From Casp-actino8 sp964563545 (lineage in GTDB: Bacteria; Actinomycetota; Acidimicrobiia; Acidimicrobiales; Ilumatobacteraceae): a DNA stretch of 64,000 nt. The DNA lies in contig CAZLXB010000001.1 of NCBI GenBank assembly GCA_964563545.1, forward strand, positions 1-64,000, read 5' to 3'. Positions 1 to 7,998 of this stretch are shown piece by piece. Each line of letters begins with the position of its first letter. Position 1 is the first letter of the stretch. The translations under genes were made by a program, and so were the position numbers. Below the pieces are notes generated by a model. The model was not told the DNA's origin, searched no databases, and saw only the letters and a program-made list of their open reading frames with translations.

Positions 1-1
1 G

Positions 2-556
2 TCGTCGCCCCCGGTCATGTGGGACCGCAAGGCGGGCAAGGTCAGCAAGCCGTTCATCTTCAACATCGGCCTCTTGTGCTCCAAGACCTTCGACGATGCG
101 ATCTTCCCCGAACTCTTCGAGGCCAAGTACGGCCTCAAGAAGCAGGACATGGTGAAGATGAACATCAAGGGCGTCTTCCAGATCTGGATGAAGGACGGCT
201 CGTACCACGAGATCGATCTGAAGGAATGCCACCAATGGACCCGTCAGGGTTGCAAGAGCTGCCCCGACTTCGCGGCCGAGCACTCCGACATCGCCACCGG
301 TGGAATCGGCAAGGACAACGACTGGACGCTCACGATCGTGCGCACCGAACTCGGTGAGGAAGTCATCAACCGCATGATCAAGGACGGAGTGATCGAAGCT
401 CGACCGGCCCAAGAGGACGAGGTCGCCATGAAGCTTCTGCGCACTCTCTCGATCGTGAGCCGCCGGCGCTGGCCCGAGTGGGCCGACAAGTCGGTGTCGG
501 TGGGCGTGCCACCGCCCAAGAAGAAGGCCGACGGCTCGGCACCCGCCGCGCACTGA
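2..556 (+). CDS. FrhB-like coenzyme F420 hydrogenase/dehydrogenase beta subunit, 5' truncated
   Basis: The frame is already open at the window edge, so the N-terminal part is missing and only about 184 C-terminal residues are seen. They carry the FrhB-type C-terminal pattern: a GLLC motif, then about 45 residues later a GCKSCPDFAAEHSD cluster followed by a GGIG turn. In the family these cysteines bind an Fe-S centre next to the flavin, and the protein passes electrons between reduced F420 and a partner. The tail (PPPKKKADGSAPAAH) is a low-complexity extension. The specific substrate cannot be told from this fragment. The hydrolase gene begins 35 bases downstream on the same strand. Confidence 0.8.
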   Translation, partial: SSPPVMWDRKAGKVSKPFIFNIGLLCSKTFDDAIFPELFEAKYGLKKQDMVKMNIKGVFQIWMKDGSYHEIDLKECHQWTRQGCKSCPDFAAEHSDIATGGIGKDNDWTLTIVRTELGEEVINRMIKDGVIEARPAQEDEVAMKLLRTLSIVSRRRWPEWADKSVSVGVPPPKKKADGSAPAAH

Positions 557-591
557 CGACCACCCCCGCGGGTCGTGGCATGATCGTCGTC

Positions 592-1506
592 ATGCCGCTC
601 CATCCGCAGACCGCAACGATCCTCGCCACCCTCGAACAACTCGGTGCACCGGCGATCGAGTCGCAGGAGGCCAGCGTCGCCCGAGCCGGATTCGCGGCCA
701 TGGTGATGCCGTCGTCGGAGATCGTCCACGAGGTGCGCGATCTCGATGCCGATGGTGTGCGGGTTCGTCTGTACCGCCCGAACGACCGCCGCGACCTCGG
801 AGTACTCGTCTACTACCACGGTGGTGGTTGGGTGGTCGGTGACCTCGACAGTCACGACGACGTCTGCCGCAAACTCGCCAACCAGATGGGACACGCGGTG
901 GTGTCGGTCGATTACCGACTCGCTCCCGAACACCCCTTCCCGGCTCCGCTCACCGACAGCGTGAACGCAGTCCGATGGGTTCACGCCAATGCATCCTCTC
1001 TCGGCATCGATCCGCAACGCATCGCGGTCGGTGGCGACTCCGCGGGTGGCAACCTCGCGGCCGTGGTCGCTCAATTGCAGCCGGTTCCCCTGCGCCACCA
1101 GATGCTCATCTATCCCGTGACCGATGCCCGACGCGGTTCGCAGAGTTATCGCGACAACGCGAACGGCTACCGACTCACCGCGGCGGCCATGAAGTGGTTC
1201 TGCGATCACTACCTGAGCGGCCAACAGGGTTCGGAGTCCGACCCGCGCGTGTCGCCGCTGTGCGCCGATGATGCGATTCTCTCCACCACTCCACCGGCGC
1301 TCGTGATCACCGCCGAATACGACCCGCTCCGTGATGAAGGAGAGGACTACGCACGACGCCTGATCGACAACGGCGTACCGTGCACACTCACGCGCTACTA
1401 CGGCCAGATCCACGGCTTCTTCTCGATGAGTGGCCTCTGCGACGACGGCGGTCAGGCCATCGCCCAAGCCGCGTTCGCGGTGAAGCAAGCGTTCGAGCGT
1501 CAGTAG
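592..1506 (+). CDS. alpha/beta hydrolase of the hormone-sensitive-lipase (HSL) esterase family
   Basis: A 304-residue cytosolic esterase/lipase-like enzyme. The HGGG oxyanion-hole motif is at residues 76-79, the nucleophile elbow GDSAG places the catalytic serine at about 150, and the rest of the triad is likely Asp244 (EYDPLRDEG) and His274 (QIHGF). This arrangement is typical of the HSL/acetyl-hydrolase family, which cleaves short-chain acyl esters; the natural substrate is unknown. ATG 592 was chosen over ATG 580 because a CATGAT hexamer sits 7 bases before it and because it leaves a normal N-terminus. It follows the FrhB-like gene in the same direction and ends 7 bases inside the convergent udgB gene. 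Confidence 0.85.
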   Translation: MPLHPQTATILATLEQLGAPAIESQEASVARAGFAAMVMPSSEIVHEVRDLDADGVRVRLYRPNDRRDLGVLVYYHGGGWVVGDLDSHDDVCRKLANQMGHAVVSVDYRLAPEHPFPAPLTDSVNAVRWVHANASSLGIDPQRIAVGGDSAGGNLAAVVAQLQPVPLRHQMLIYPVTDARRGSQSYRDNANGYRLTAAAMKWFCDHYLSGQQGSESDPRVSPLCADDAILSTTPPALVITAEYDPLRDEGEDYARRLIDNGVPCTLTRYYGQIHGFFSMSGLCDDGGQAIAQAAFAVKQAFERQ

Positions 1507-2198
1507 GAAGCGAGCGCAGCAGCGCGTCGGAACACCGCGTCGAGCATAGGTTCGGTCAGCCGACCCGTGAAGGTGTTCTGCTGACTCGGATGGAACGAGC
1601 CGATCACCACCACTCCACTCGCCGTCACGACCTCCACACCGTGCGCGAATTTGGGTCGGGGTTTCACGGCGAACTCCGAGCAGGCTGCCTCGTAGGCGAA
1701 CGAACCGAGGCACACGACCACCCTGAGCGAGCGGAGGGCCTCGATCTCACGGCGGAGGAACGGACGACACGCGTCCCGCTCGAAGGGTTCGGGTTTGTTG
1801 TCGGGCGGCGCGCACTTCACGACCGAGGTGACCCAAGCACCCGTGAGTGCGAGGCCGTCGCCGATATGAGTCGACTCGGGTTGGTTCGCGAAACCGGCCC
1901 GGTTCATGGCGCGATACAACCAGTCACCGCTGCGATCACCGGTGAACACCCGACCGGTGCGATTCGCGCCGTGCGCAGCCGGTGCGAGCCCCCAGACCAT
2001 CACTCGAGCCGACGTGTCTCCGAAACCCGGAATCGGTCGACCCCAGTACGACTGGTCGCGATACGAAGCTCGCTTCTCGGCCGCCATGCGCTCACGCCAT
2101 TCGACGAGTCGCGGACACCGCCGGCAATCGCAGACCTCGTCGTGCACGACGGCCAACACCTTCGAACGTGGTCGAGGAGGACGAGACGATGACGGCAT
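1500..2198 (-). CDS. udgB: uracil-DNA glycosylase family 5 (UdgB type)
   Basis: A 232-residue DNA repair enzyme that removes uracil (and in family members hypoxanthine or ethenocytosine) from DNA. The active-site motif GLAPAAHGANRTGR lacks the polar Asp/Asn of other UDG families, which is the mark of family 5. The second signature GSFHPSQQNTFTGR is near the C-terminus. Four cysteines in CDCRRC, VKCAPP and ACRPF fit the structural 4Fe-4S cluster of the family. The ATG at 2198 gives a normal-length protein; a longer upstream frame overlaps the divergent phosphatase and was ignored. It is divergent from the phosphatase gene with about 24 bases between starts. Confidence 0.9.
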   Translation of the reverse strand: MPSSSRPPRPRSKVLAVVHDEVCDCRRCPRLVEWRERMAAEKRASYRDQSYWGRPIPGFGDTSARVMVWGLAPAAHGANRTGRVFTGDRSGDWLYRAMNRAGFANQPESTHIGDGLALTGAWVTSVVKCAPPDNKPEPFERDACRPFLRREIEALRSLRVVVCLGSFAYEAACSEFAVKPRPKFAHGVEVVTASGVVVIGSFHPSQQNTFTGRLTEPMLDAVFRRAAALASY

Positions 2199-2222
2199 GC
2201 CACCACTAGGTTGGCATCCGAC

Positions 2223-2870
2223 ATGGCCGCCAAGAAACCCGCCCCCGACGCAACACTCGTGTTGTTCGTACGCCACGGTCAGACACCCACGACCGGGAAA
2301 GTCCTTCCGGGTCGGGCCGCCGGGCTGCATCTGTCGGATACCGGTCGCGAGCAAGCCGAGCGGGCCGCCGAACGACTCAAGGTGCTCACCAAGGTCGACG
2401 CGATCTACGCGTCGCCACTCGAACGGGCCAAGGAGACCGCAACCCCCATCGCCAAGGCCCTCGGTCTGCGCACATCGATCGACAAGGGTTTGCTCGAATG
2501 CGACTTCGGCGACTGGACCGGTGCCGAACTCAAGAAGCTCATGAAGAAGCCCGAGTGGTCGACCGTCCAACGCGCACCTTCCACCTTCCGCTTCCCGAAC
2601 GGCGAGAGTTTCACCGAGATGCAGACACGCATGGTCGGGGCCGTCGATCGACTCCGGGCCGCCCACCGTGGTGGTGTGGTGGTGTGCGTCTCGCACGCCG
2701 ACCCGATCAAGGCTGTGCTCGCCCACGCCATGGGCACCCACCTCGATCTCTTCCAGCGCATCGTGGTCAGCACGTGCTCGGTGTCGGCCGTGGCCTACAC
2801 CGGAGCGGGGCCCATCGTGCTCACCGTGAATTCGACCGGCGGCTCACTCGCCGAACTCCGACCGAGTTGA
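2223..2870 (+). CDS. histidine phosphatase family protein (MSMEG_4193 type)
   Basis: A 215-residue phosphoglycerate-mutase-like phosphatase. The phosphohistidine motif VRHGQT is near residue 15, the acid residue lies in LLECDFGDWTG, and the second catalytic histidine is in VCVSHADP. It is the first gene of the phosphatase-DUF3090-SCO1664 cassette that is conserved across actinobacteria (Rv2135c-Rv2134c-Rv2133c in M. tuberculosis); its substrate is unknown. ATG 2223 was preferred to the in-frame TTG at 2211; a TAGGTT hexamer lies 10 bases upstream, suggesting a leaderless or very short leader. DUF3090 follows after 16 bases. Confidence 0.88.
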   Translation: MAAKKPAPDATLVLFVRHGQTPTTGKVLPGRAAGLHLSDTGREQAERAAERLKVLTKVDAIYASPLERAKETATPIAKALGLRTSIDKGLLECDFGDWTGAELKKLMKKPEWSTVQRAPSTFRFPNGESFTEMQTRMVGAVDRLRAAHRGGVVVCVSHADPIKAVLAHAMGTHLDLFQRIVVSTCSVSAVAYTGAGPIVLTVNSTGGSLAELRPS

Positions 2871-2886
2871 GCCCGGTGATCGGACG

Positions 2887-3396
2887 ATGAGCGACGACAT
2901 CAATCTCGAGTGGGTCGACGTGTTCACGACCGGCGCGGTCGGTGTACCCGGGCACCGGACCTTCTTCCTGCAGGCACGCGTCGATTCACGAATCGTCTCG
3001 GTGCGGTGCGAAAAGCAACAAGCGGCGGCGATCGCGCTCTACCTCCGACGGGCACTCGCGCATCTGCCGATCATCGAAGGAAACGTGTTCCGCGAACCGA
3101 TGTCGCTCGTCGAGCCCGACCACGAGGAATTCGTGCTCGGCTCGGTGGGTCTCGAGTTCAACAAGAGCGCCGACCGCTTCACACTCGTCCTACGCGAGTT
3201 CGATCCTCCCAGCGAGGACGACGAGGTCGACGAAAACGATGTCGAGGGTCCCTCGGTGCGCATCTCCATCACGCGCGCGCAGGCTCTCGCGTTCTGCGAT
3301 CAGACCGACCGGGTCGTGGCCGCCGGACGTCCCGATTGCGAGTACTGCAAACGACCGGTCGACGCCGAAGGCCATTTCTGCCCGCGGATGAATTGA
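2887..3396 (+). CDS. DUF3090 family protein
   Basis: A 169-residue conserved actinobacterial protein of unknown role. The N-terminal half forms the DUF3090 core with GHRTFFLQAR, and the C-terminus has a short zinc-ribbon-like end, CEYCKRPVDAEGHFCPR, with a CxxC pair followed by H and C. An acidic linker (PPSEDDEVDENDVEG) joins the halves. The gene sits between the histidine phosphatase and the SCO1664-type gene, its usual partners, and its stop is only two bases from the next start, so it is almost certainly co-translated. In mycobacteria and Streptomyces this cassette lies near mshC of mycothiol synthesis; no mshC is present here. Confidence 0.88.
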   Translation: MSDDINLEWVDVFTTGAVGVPGHRTFFLQARVDSRIVSVRCEKQQAAAIALYLRRALAHLPIIEGNVFREPMSLVEPDHEEFVLGSVGLEFNKSADRFTLVLREFDPPSEDDEVDENDVEGPSVRISITRAQALAFCDQTDRVVAAGRPDCEYCKRPVDAEGHFCPRMN

Positions 3397-3398
3397 AC

Positions 3399-4091
3399 GT
3401 GTCGCCGCTCGAATTGCTCACGATCGGTGAGATCGAAGTCGAGGGCCGTATGCCCTACAGCAGCAACGCCACCTTTCTCGTATCGCTCACCTCGGGGGAT
3501 CACTCGGGCAAGGCGATCTACAAACCGCTCCGCGGCGAGCGGCCACTCTGGGATTTCCCATCCGGGCTCTTCCGACGCGAAGTCGCCGCGTACCGGCTGT
3601 CGCAGGCCATGGAGATCGACGTCGTTCCACCGACCATCGAGCGGGAAGGCCCGTTCGGTCCGGGCTCGTTGCAGTGGTTCATCGAGGCCGACTTCGCCGA
3701 GCACTACTTCACCCTCTTCGAAGCCCGTCCCGAACTTCACGATCAGTTCCGACGCATCGCCGTGTTCGACGTGGTGGCCAACAACACCGACCGCAAGAGC
3801 GGACACTGTCTGATCGATGCCGACGATCACATCTGGGCCATCGACAACGGCCTGTGCTTCTCGGCCGATTTCAAACTACGAACCGTCATCTGGGAATTCG
3901 GTGGCGAACCGATACCGGCCGATCTACTCGACGTGGTCCGGCGCATCGCCGAGAATCCACCGGTCGCCGTGGCGAGTCTGCTCGACTCGGACGAAGTGGA
4001 ATCGATGATCGAGCGCGCGTCGCTACTCGCCGAATCGGGAGTGTTCCCGATCGACTCGACGGGCCACCGCTATCCGTGGCCGATGGTCTGA
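3399..4091 (+). CDS. SCO1664 family protein (kinase-like fold)
   Basis: A 230-residue protein of the SCO1664/TIGR03843 family. It has features of a PI3/4-kinase-like fold: a KAIYKP motif with a likely nucleotide-binding lysine, FDVVANNTDRKSGH resembling a catalytic loop (D-x3-N-x-DR), and WAIDNGLCF resembling the metal-binding D-x-G. Function in the family is not established. GTG 3399 was chosen because it lies two bases after the DUF3090 stop; TTG 3393 is an alternative that would overlap. The next gene starts one base after its stop, so four genes appear to form one operon. Confidence 0.82.
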   Translation: MSPLELLTIGEIEVEGRMPYSSNATFLVSLTSGDHSGKAIYKPLRGERPLWDFPSGLFRREVAAYRLSQAMEIDVVPPTIEREGPFGPGSLQWFIEADFAEHYFTLFEARPELHDQFRRIAVFDVVANNTDRKSGHCLIDADDHIWAIDNGLCFSADFKLRTVIWEFGGEPIPADLLDVVRRIAENPPVAVASLLDSDEVESMIERASLLAESGVFPIDSTGHRYPWPMV

Positions 4092-4092
4092 C

Positions 4093-5139
4093 ATGAATCG
4101 ACCGATCGACGACGACGAACTCGACCGAATGATCGCACGAGCCGATCTCGACGATCTCGTTCGCCTCGTCGACACGCGAACCTCGCAACGTGATTGGGAA
4201 GGTCTCTTCCGCTTGCGCGAACGAGCGCGGTCAGCGGTGCTCACCGGACGTCAACTCTGGCCGGCGGCGACCCTCGCCGAACACCGACTTGCCCTGTATG
4301 CCGATGCCTCGTGGGCGAGTCGGGTCCTCGACGAGGAGAGTGGGCGATTCGCCATCGGACCACTCACCGAGGTGGTCGCCCAGAATCACACATGGTCGGA
4401 GTTGAGTCCGCACCTGCCCGATGGCCCGCGACGCGCGTTCGTCGCCTATGAGCGCGCCATTCGCGGTGACGACATCACCGAGGCGATCGACGAGGTTCTG
4501 GACATCCCCATTCAGCCCGCCGATTGGGAACCGCTCTACGCGCCGGCGCGCTACCACGACTTCGGGATCGACGCTCCGAGTCCGCTCGACGGTCTGCATC
4601 TCGAGTGGAGAGACATCTCCGAAACGTCCGAATTCGAGACGATCGACGATCCGTGGGTCGACCGGGCACTGCACAGTCTCGTCGAACCCTGGACGACGTC
4701 ATCGAATGGCCGGGCCGAATCCGCCGTGGTCGCCGGATCGGTCGACGGGGCATTGCACGCGCTCGGTATACGCCGTGGTCGCGTGGCACCGCTCGATCCG
4801 AGCACGGCCATGGCATGGATCGCCTGGTGCGGCGCGTCGGGTGGTGCACATGGGCGTCGGCGTGGTGCGGCCACCGGCCGCTTCGGTGCCTGGTGGATGC
4901 TCGCTGCGATCGGCGGACTCACCGACGAGTGGGACGAACGACGTGAATCCGGAGATCTCGACGACGAGATCGGTTCGGTCCTCGTGAACACACAGTGGTG
5001 GTGCTTCGACGATGGAGATCGTTCGGCTGCGTATCGGCTCAGCCTCGTGGCCGGCCTCTCCGACGACGACCCGGAAAGCGAAAGTGCGACACCGATCGGT
5101 GTCGCACTGCTCGCCCGGGATCACCCGAGCCTCGGTTGA
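4093..5139 (+). CDS. conserved hypothetical protein, end of the DUF3090/SCO1664 operon
   Basis: I do not recognise this 348-residue protein. It is soluble, acidic and tryptophan-rich, with no signal peptide or membrane span. The C-terminal half has an AWIAWCGASGGAHGRRRGAA stretch followed by GRFGAWWMLAAIGGL, which looks like a structured core. The start codon lies one base after the SCO1664 stop, so the two are probably coupled. In other actinobacteria the SCO1664 gene is followed by mshC (mycothiol cysteine ligase); this protein has no cysteinyl-tRNA-synthetase HIGH or KMSKS motif and is not MshC. It converges on etfA with seven bases between stops, and a perfect palindrome lies in its last codons. 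Confidence 0.6.
   Translation: MNRPIDDDELDRMIARADLDDLVRLVDTRTSQRDWEGLFRLRERARSAVLTGRQLWPAATLAEHRLALYADASWASRVLDEESGRFAIGPLTEVVAQNHTWSELSPHLPDGPRRAFVAYERAIRGDDITEAIDEVLDIPIQPADWEPLYAPARYHDFGIDAPSPLDGLHLEWRDISETSEFETIDDPWVDRALHSLVEPWTTSSNGRAESAVVAGSVDGALHALGIRRGRVAPLDPSTAMAWIAWCGASGGAHGRRRGAATGRFGAWWMLAAIGGLTDEWDERRESGDLDDEIGSVLVNTQWWCFDDGDRSAAYRLSLVAGLSDDDPESESATPIGVALLARDHPSLG
5084..5107. repeat. 24-bp perfect palindrome in the 3' end of the 4093-5139 gene
   Basis: The two 12-base halves (GTGCGACACCGA and its exact complement) meet at a GATC centre, giving a fully self-complementary 24-mer. It lies 32 bases before the stop of the rightward gene and 40 bases before the stop of the convergent etfA. 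It could fold as a bidirectional RNA hairpin in both messages, but there is no T-tract after it on either side, so a terminator role is only a guess. Confidence 0.5.
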
Positions 5140-5146
5140 GGTTTGT

Positions 5147-6109
5147 TCAGCGGCCCTGGAGGGCCTCGATGAGCTTGGGCAGAACCTTGTGCACATCGCC
5201 CACGATGCCAAGATCGGCGATGCCGAAGATCGGGGCTTCCTTGTCCTTGTTGATGGCGATGATGTTCTTGGAACCCTTCATGCCCACCATGTGCTGCGTC
5301 GCGCCCGAGATGCCGGCGGCGATGTAGACGCTCGGCTTCACGACCTTGCCGGTCTGGCCGACCTGATACGAGTACGGAACCCAGCCGGCATCGACGATTG
5401 CACGCGATGCGCCGGGGGCACCCTTCAGCAACTTGGCGAGAGTCTCGACCAGTTCGTACTTGGCGCTTTCACCGAGACCACGACCACCCGACACCACGAT
5501 GTCGGCTTCGTCGAGCTTGGGACCAGAGGTCTCCTCGACATGAGTGGCGGTGACCTTCGCGCCACCGGCCACACCGAGATCGGGCACGCTCACATTGGTG
5601 ACCGACGCCGCGCCGCCACCGGCTGATTCGGGAGCGAAGCTCTTCGGACGGAACGCCGCGAGGTACGGGCCCGAACCGGTGAACGTGGTGGTGACGAGAG
5701 TGTTGCCACCGAAGATCGGCGTGGTGACCGACACCGAGTCTCCCGAAGCGGAGATGTCGATGTTGTTGGTGAGCACCGTACGATCGAGCTTGACCGAGAG
5801 CCGCGACATCACGTCGCGACCTTCGTAAGTCTGCGGGAACATCACGAGATCGGGAGCGTCGCCTCCGTCGATGGTGGCCTTCATGGCTGCCGCCACGGCC
5901 ACACCGGCGAGGTTGCTGCCGTAGTCGACGGCGTACACCTTCGTGGCGCCGAAGTCACCGAGGGCACCGGCCACCGAAGCGCCATCACCCGCGACCCACA
6001 CGCTCACCGCGCCACCGAGGCTGCGCGCCTTGGTGACGAGTTCGAGCGAGCCCGACGTGGGGGCTCCGTTCGAGGTCTGAGCGAACACCCAAATGTTGTT
6101 GATTGCCAT
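5147..6109 (-). CDS. etfA: electron transfer flavoprotein subunit alpha
   Basis: A 320-residue FAD-binding subunit of the soluble heterodimeric flavoprotein that accepts electrons from acyl-CoA and other dehydrogenases. The C-terminal FAD domain is clear: GASRAIVDAGWVPYSYQVGQTGK, then YIAAGISGATQHMVGM and IIAINKDKEAPIF. The N-terminal domain begins with NNIWVFAQ, as in actinobacterial EtfA. It lies 29 bases downstream of etfB and is presumably co-transcribed. Several acyl-CoA pathway genes elsewhere in the window (enoyl-CoA hydratases, TesB, CoA-transferase) would suit an ETF-linked beta-oxidation chain, although no acyl-CoA dehydrogenase is present here. Confidence 0.95.
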   Translation of the reverse strand: MAINNIWVFAQTSNGAPTSGSLELVTKARSLGGAVSVWVAGDGASVAGALGDFGATKVYAVDYGSNLAGVAVAAAMKATIDGGDAPDLVMFPQTYEGRDVMSRLSVKLDRTVLTNNIDISASGDSVSVTTPIFGGNTLVTTTFTGSGPYLAAFRPKSFAPESAGGGAASVTNVSVPDLGVAGGAKVTATHVEETSGPKLDEADIVVSGGRGLGESAKYELVETLAKLLKGAPGASRAIVDAGWVPYSYQVGQTGKVVKPSVYIAAGISGATQHMVGMKGSKNIIAINKDKEAPIFGIADLGIVGDVHKVLPKLIEALQGR

Positions 6110-6138
6110 TGTTCAGTCCGTTCTCTTCGATCCGTGCG

Positions 6139-6915
6139 TCAGATGACCTTGAGTCCCTCGAGGAAGGACACGATCTTGGTGAATGTTTCGCCGTCGTCTT
6201 CGATGATCTCGCCGGCCGCGCGCGCTTCGGCCTGGGCGACGTTGCTGATCTGCTGACCGGCGCCGGCCCAACCAACCGGCGACACGCCGAGGTCGGAGGC
6301 CTTCACTTCTTCCACCGGCTTCGACTTGGCCGCCATGATGCCCTTGAAGCTCGGATAGCGGGGCTCGACCACACCAGCGGTGACGGAGATCAGCGCCGGC
6401 AACGGGCACGTGACTTCGTCGTAACCGGCTTCGGTCTGACGATCAGCCTTCAACGTGCCGCCGTCGATGGCGACCTTCTTCGCGAAGGTGACCGACGGAA
6501 GTCCGAGGATCTCGGCCATCTGCTCGGGCACGGTGCCCGTGTAGCCATCGCTCGACTCGGTGGCAGCGATCACGAGATCCGCGCCGCCAAGACGCTGAAC
6601 CGCAGCTGCGAGAACCTTGGCCGTCGTGAGGGCATCGGAGCCCTGCAGCGCCGGATCCGACACGAGCACGGCCTTGGCGGCGCCCATGGCGAGGGCGGTG
6701 CGCAGACCGGCCGTCTCACTGTTGGGTGCCATCGACACGAGGCTGACTTCTCCGCCGCCGGCCGCGTCGACCAACTGGAGCGCCATCTCGACGCCGTAGC
6801 CGTCGGACTCGTCGAGGATCAATTTGCCGTCACGCTTCAAGGTGTTGGTCGACGAATCGAGGGCACCGGGGGTGGCGGGGTCGGGGATCTGCTTCACACA
6901 GACGATCACTTTCAT
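6139..6915 (-). CDS. etfB: electron transfer flavoprotein subunit beta
   Basis: A 258-residue AMP-binding beta subunit of the electron transfer flavoprotein. It starts MKVIVCVKQIPDP, the usual EtfB N-terminus, and has the conserved LVIAATESSDGYTGTVPEQ segment around the nucleotide site. ATG 6915 was chosen over the in-frame ATG at 6924 because it matches the family start and has a CAGAAT hexamer 7 bases upstream without a ribosome-binding site, suggesting a leaderless message. It is the first gene of an etfB-etfA operon and is divergent from the lipid kinase gene. Confidence 0.95.
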   Translation of the reverse strand: MKVIVCVKQIPDPATPGALDSSTNTLKRDGKLILDESDGYGVEMALQLVDAAGGGEVSLVSMAPNSETAGLRTALAMGAAKAVLVSDPALQGSDALTTAKVLAAAVQRLGGADLVIAATESSDGYTGTVPEQMAEILGLPSVTFAKKVAIDGGTLKADRQTEAGYDEVTCPLPALISVTAGVVEPRYPSFKGIMAAKSKPVEEVKASDLGVSPVGWAGAGQQISNVAQAEARAAGEIIEDDGETFTKIVSFLEGLKVI

Positions 6916-7010
6916 GACCGGCATTCTGCTCGCTTGTGCGTCCGTTCACACAACCCGTCCCGCACCCTGCGAACCGGCGTGACGCACGACCCCGGCCGCG
7001 TCACGGCTGG

Positions 7011-7016
7011 TACGGT
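7011..7016 (+). promoter_or_regulatory. -10 hexamer TACGGT for the lipid kinase gene
   Basis: TACGGT ends 8 bases before GTG 7025 and there is no purine-rich ribosome-binding site between them. This fits the leaderless promoter pattern seen throughout the window. Confidence 0.5.
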
Positions 7017-7024
7017 CGGCGGCG

Positions 7025-7993
7025 GTGCGGATCCTCTTGGTCGTCAACTCCTTCGCATCGTCGGTGACCGCCCGCAACACGGTGATGGTCCACCGGGCGC
7101 TCTCCCACGACCACCACGTGCAGGTCGTGGAGACCAATCGGAGGGGCCATGCCACCCGCTACGCCCAGGACGCCGTCCGCCAGGGGCTCGACCTCGTGGT
7201 CTCCTTCGGCGGCGACGGAACCCTGAACGAAGTGGCCACCGGTGTGGCCGGCTCGGACACCGCCCTCGGGGTGCTACCCGGCGGCAGCACCAACGTGTTC
7301 GCCCGGACCATCGGTCTGCCCAACGATCCGACGGCGGCCGTGGCCCGGCTGATCGAGGGACTCGCCGATCCCGACCGCAACATCCGGCCCATCGGACTCG
7401 GTCGGGTGAACGGCCGCTTCTTCTGCTTCCACACCGGTGTCGGCTACGACGCTGCTGTGGTCCGCACCGTCGAACAACGCGCCTATCTGAAGCGGTGGGC
7501 GGGTCACCCTCTCTTCATCTACGCCGCGCTGCACACGTGGCTGACCAAATACGACCGCAAGCACCCGCACTTCCGAGTGGCGGCCGACGATGCGATCGGC
7601 GGCTACGGCACCGACGGCACGCCGAGTGGCACCGCGCGTCTCGTGAACGACGGCTATTTCACGATCGTCATGAACACCAATCCGTACTCGTTCCTCGGCA
7701 ACCGACCACTCGACCTCTCACCCAACGCCGGCCTCGACAAGCCTCTGGTGGCGGTGACGTTCCGCACGATGTCGGCGCGGGCGATTCTGTCGACCGTACT
7801 CGGCGCTCTCAAAGGTGGCGGTGTCACCCCCAACGAGAACGTGTCGGTGTTCGACGACGTGCACGAGTTGGTTGTCGAGCACGAGAGTCCGTTCCCGTAT
7901 CAGGTGGACGGCGATTACTTGGGCGAGACCACACGCTTGCATTTCCGCCACGTGCCCGAAGCGGTGCGTTTGGCGTTTCCCGCCGGCAACTGA
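7025..7993 (+). CDS. diacylglycerol kinase family lipid kinase
   Basis: A 322-residue soluble or membrane-associated lipid kinase of the DagK/YegS family, which phosphorylates diacylglycerol, sphingoid or related lipids with ATP. The catalytic signature SFGGDGTLNEVATGV is at about residues 59-73, followed by LGVLPGGSTNVFAR. The C-terminal half carries the beta-sandwich domain ending in FPYQVDGDYLGE, as in the family. GTG 7025 is preceded by MRILLVVN-type coding sequence and a likely leaderless promoter. Its substrate cannot be deduced. It converges on the glycerophosphodiesterase gene, whose stop is five bases away, so both neighbours act on glycerolipids. Confidence 0.88.
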   Translation: MRILLVVNSFASSVTARNTVMVHRALSHDHHVQVVETNRRGHATRYAQDAVRQGLDLVVSFGGDGTLNEVATGVAGSDTALGVLPGGSTNVFARTIGLPNDPTAAVARLIEGLADPDRNIRPIGLGRVNGRFFCFHTGVGYDAAVVRTVEQRAYLKRWAGHPLFIYAALHTWLTKYDRKHPHFRVAADDAIGGYGTDGTPSGTARLVNDGYFTIVMNTNPYSFLGNRPLDLSPNAGLDKPLVAVTFRTMSARAILSTVLGALKGGGVTPNENVSVFDDVHELVVEHESPFPYQVDGDYLGETTRLHFRHVPEAVRLAFPAGN

Positions 7994-7998
7994 ACCGC

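Noticed and set aside
244..1713. 489-codon open frame on the minus strand opposite the F420 and esterase genes
   Set aside because: Both plus-strand genes have catalytic motifs; the minus frame gives a histidine/arginine-rich sequence without a fold.
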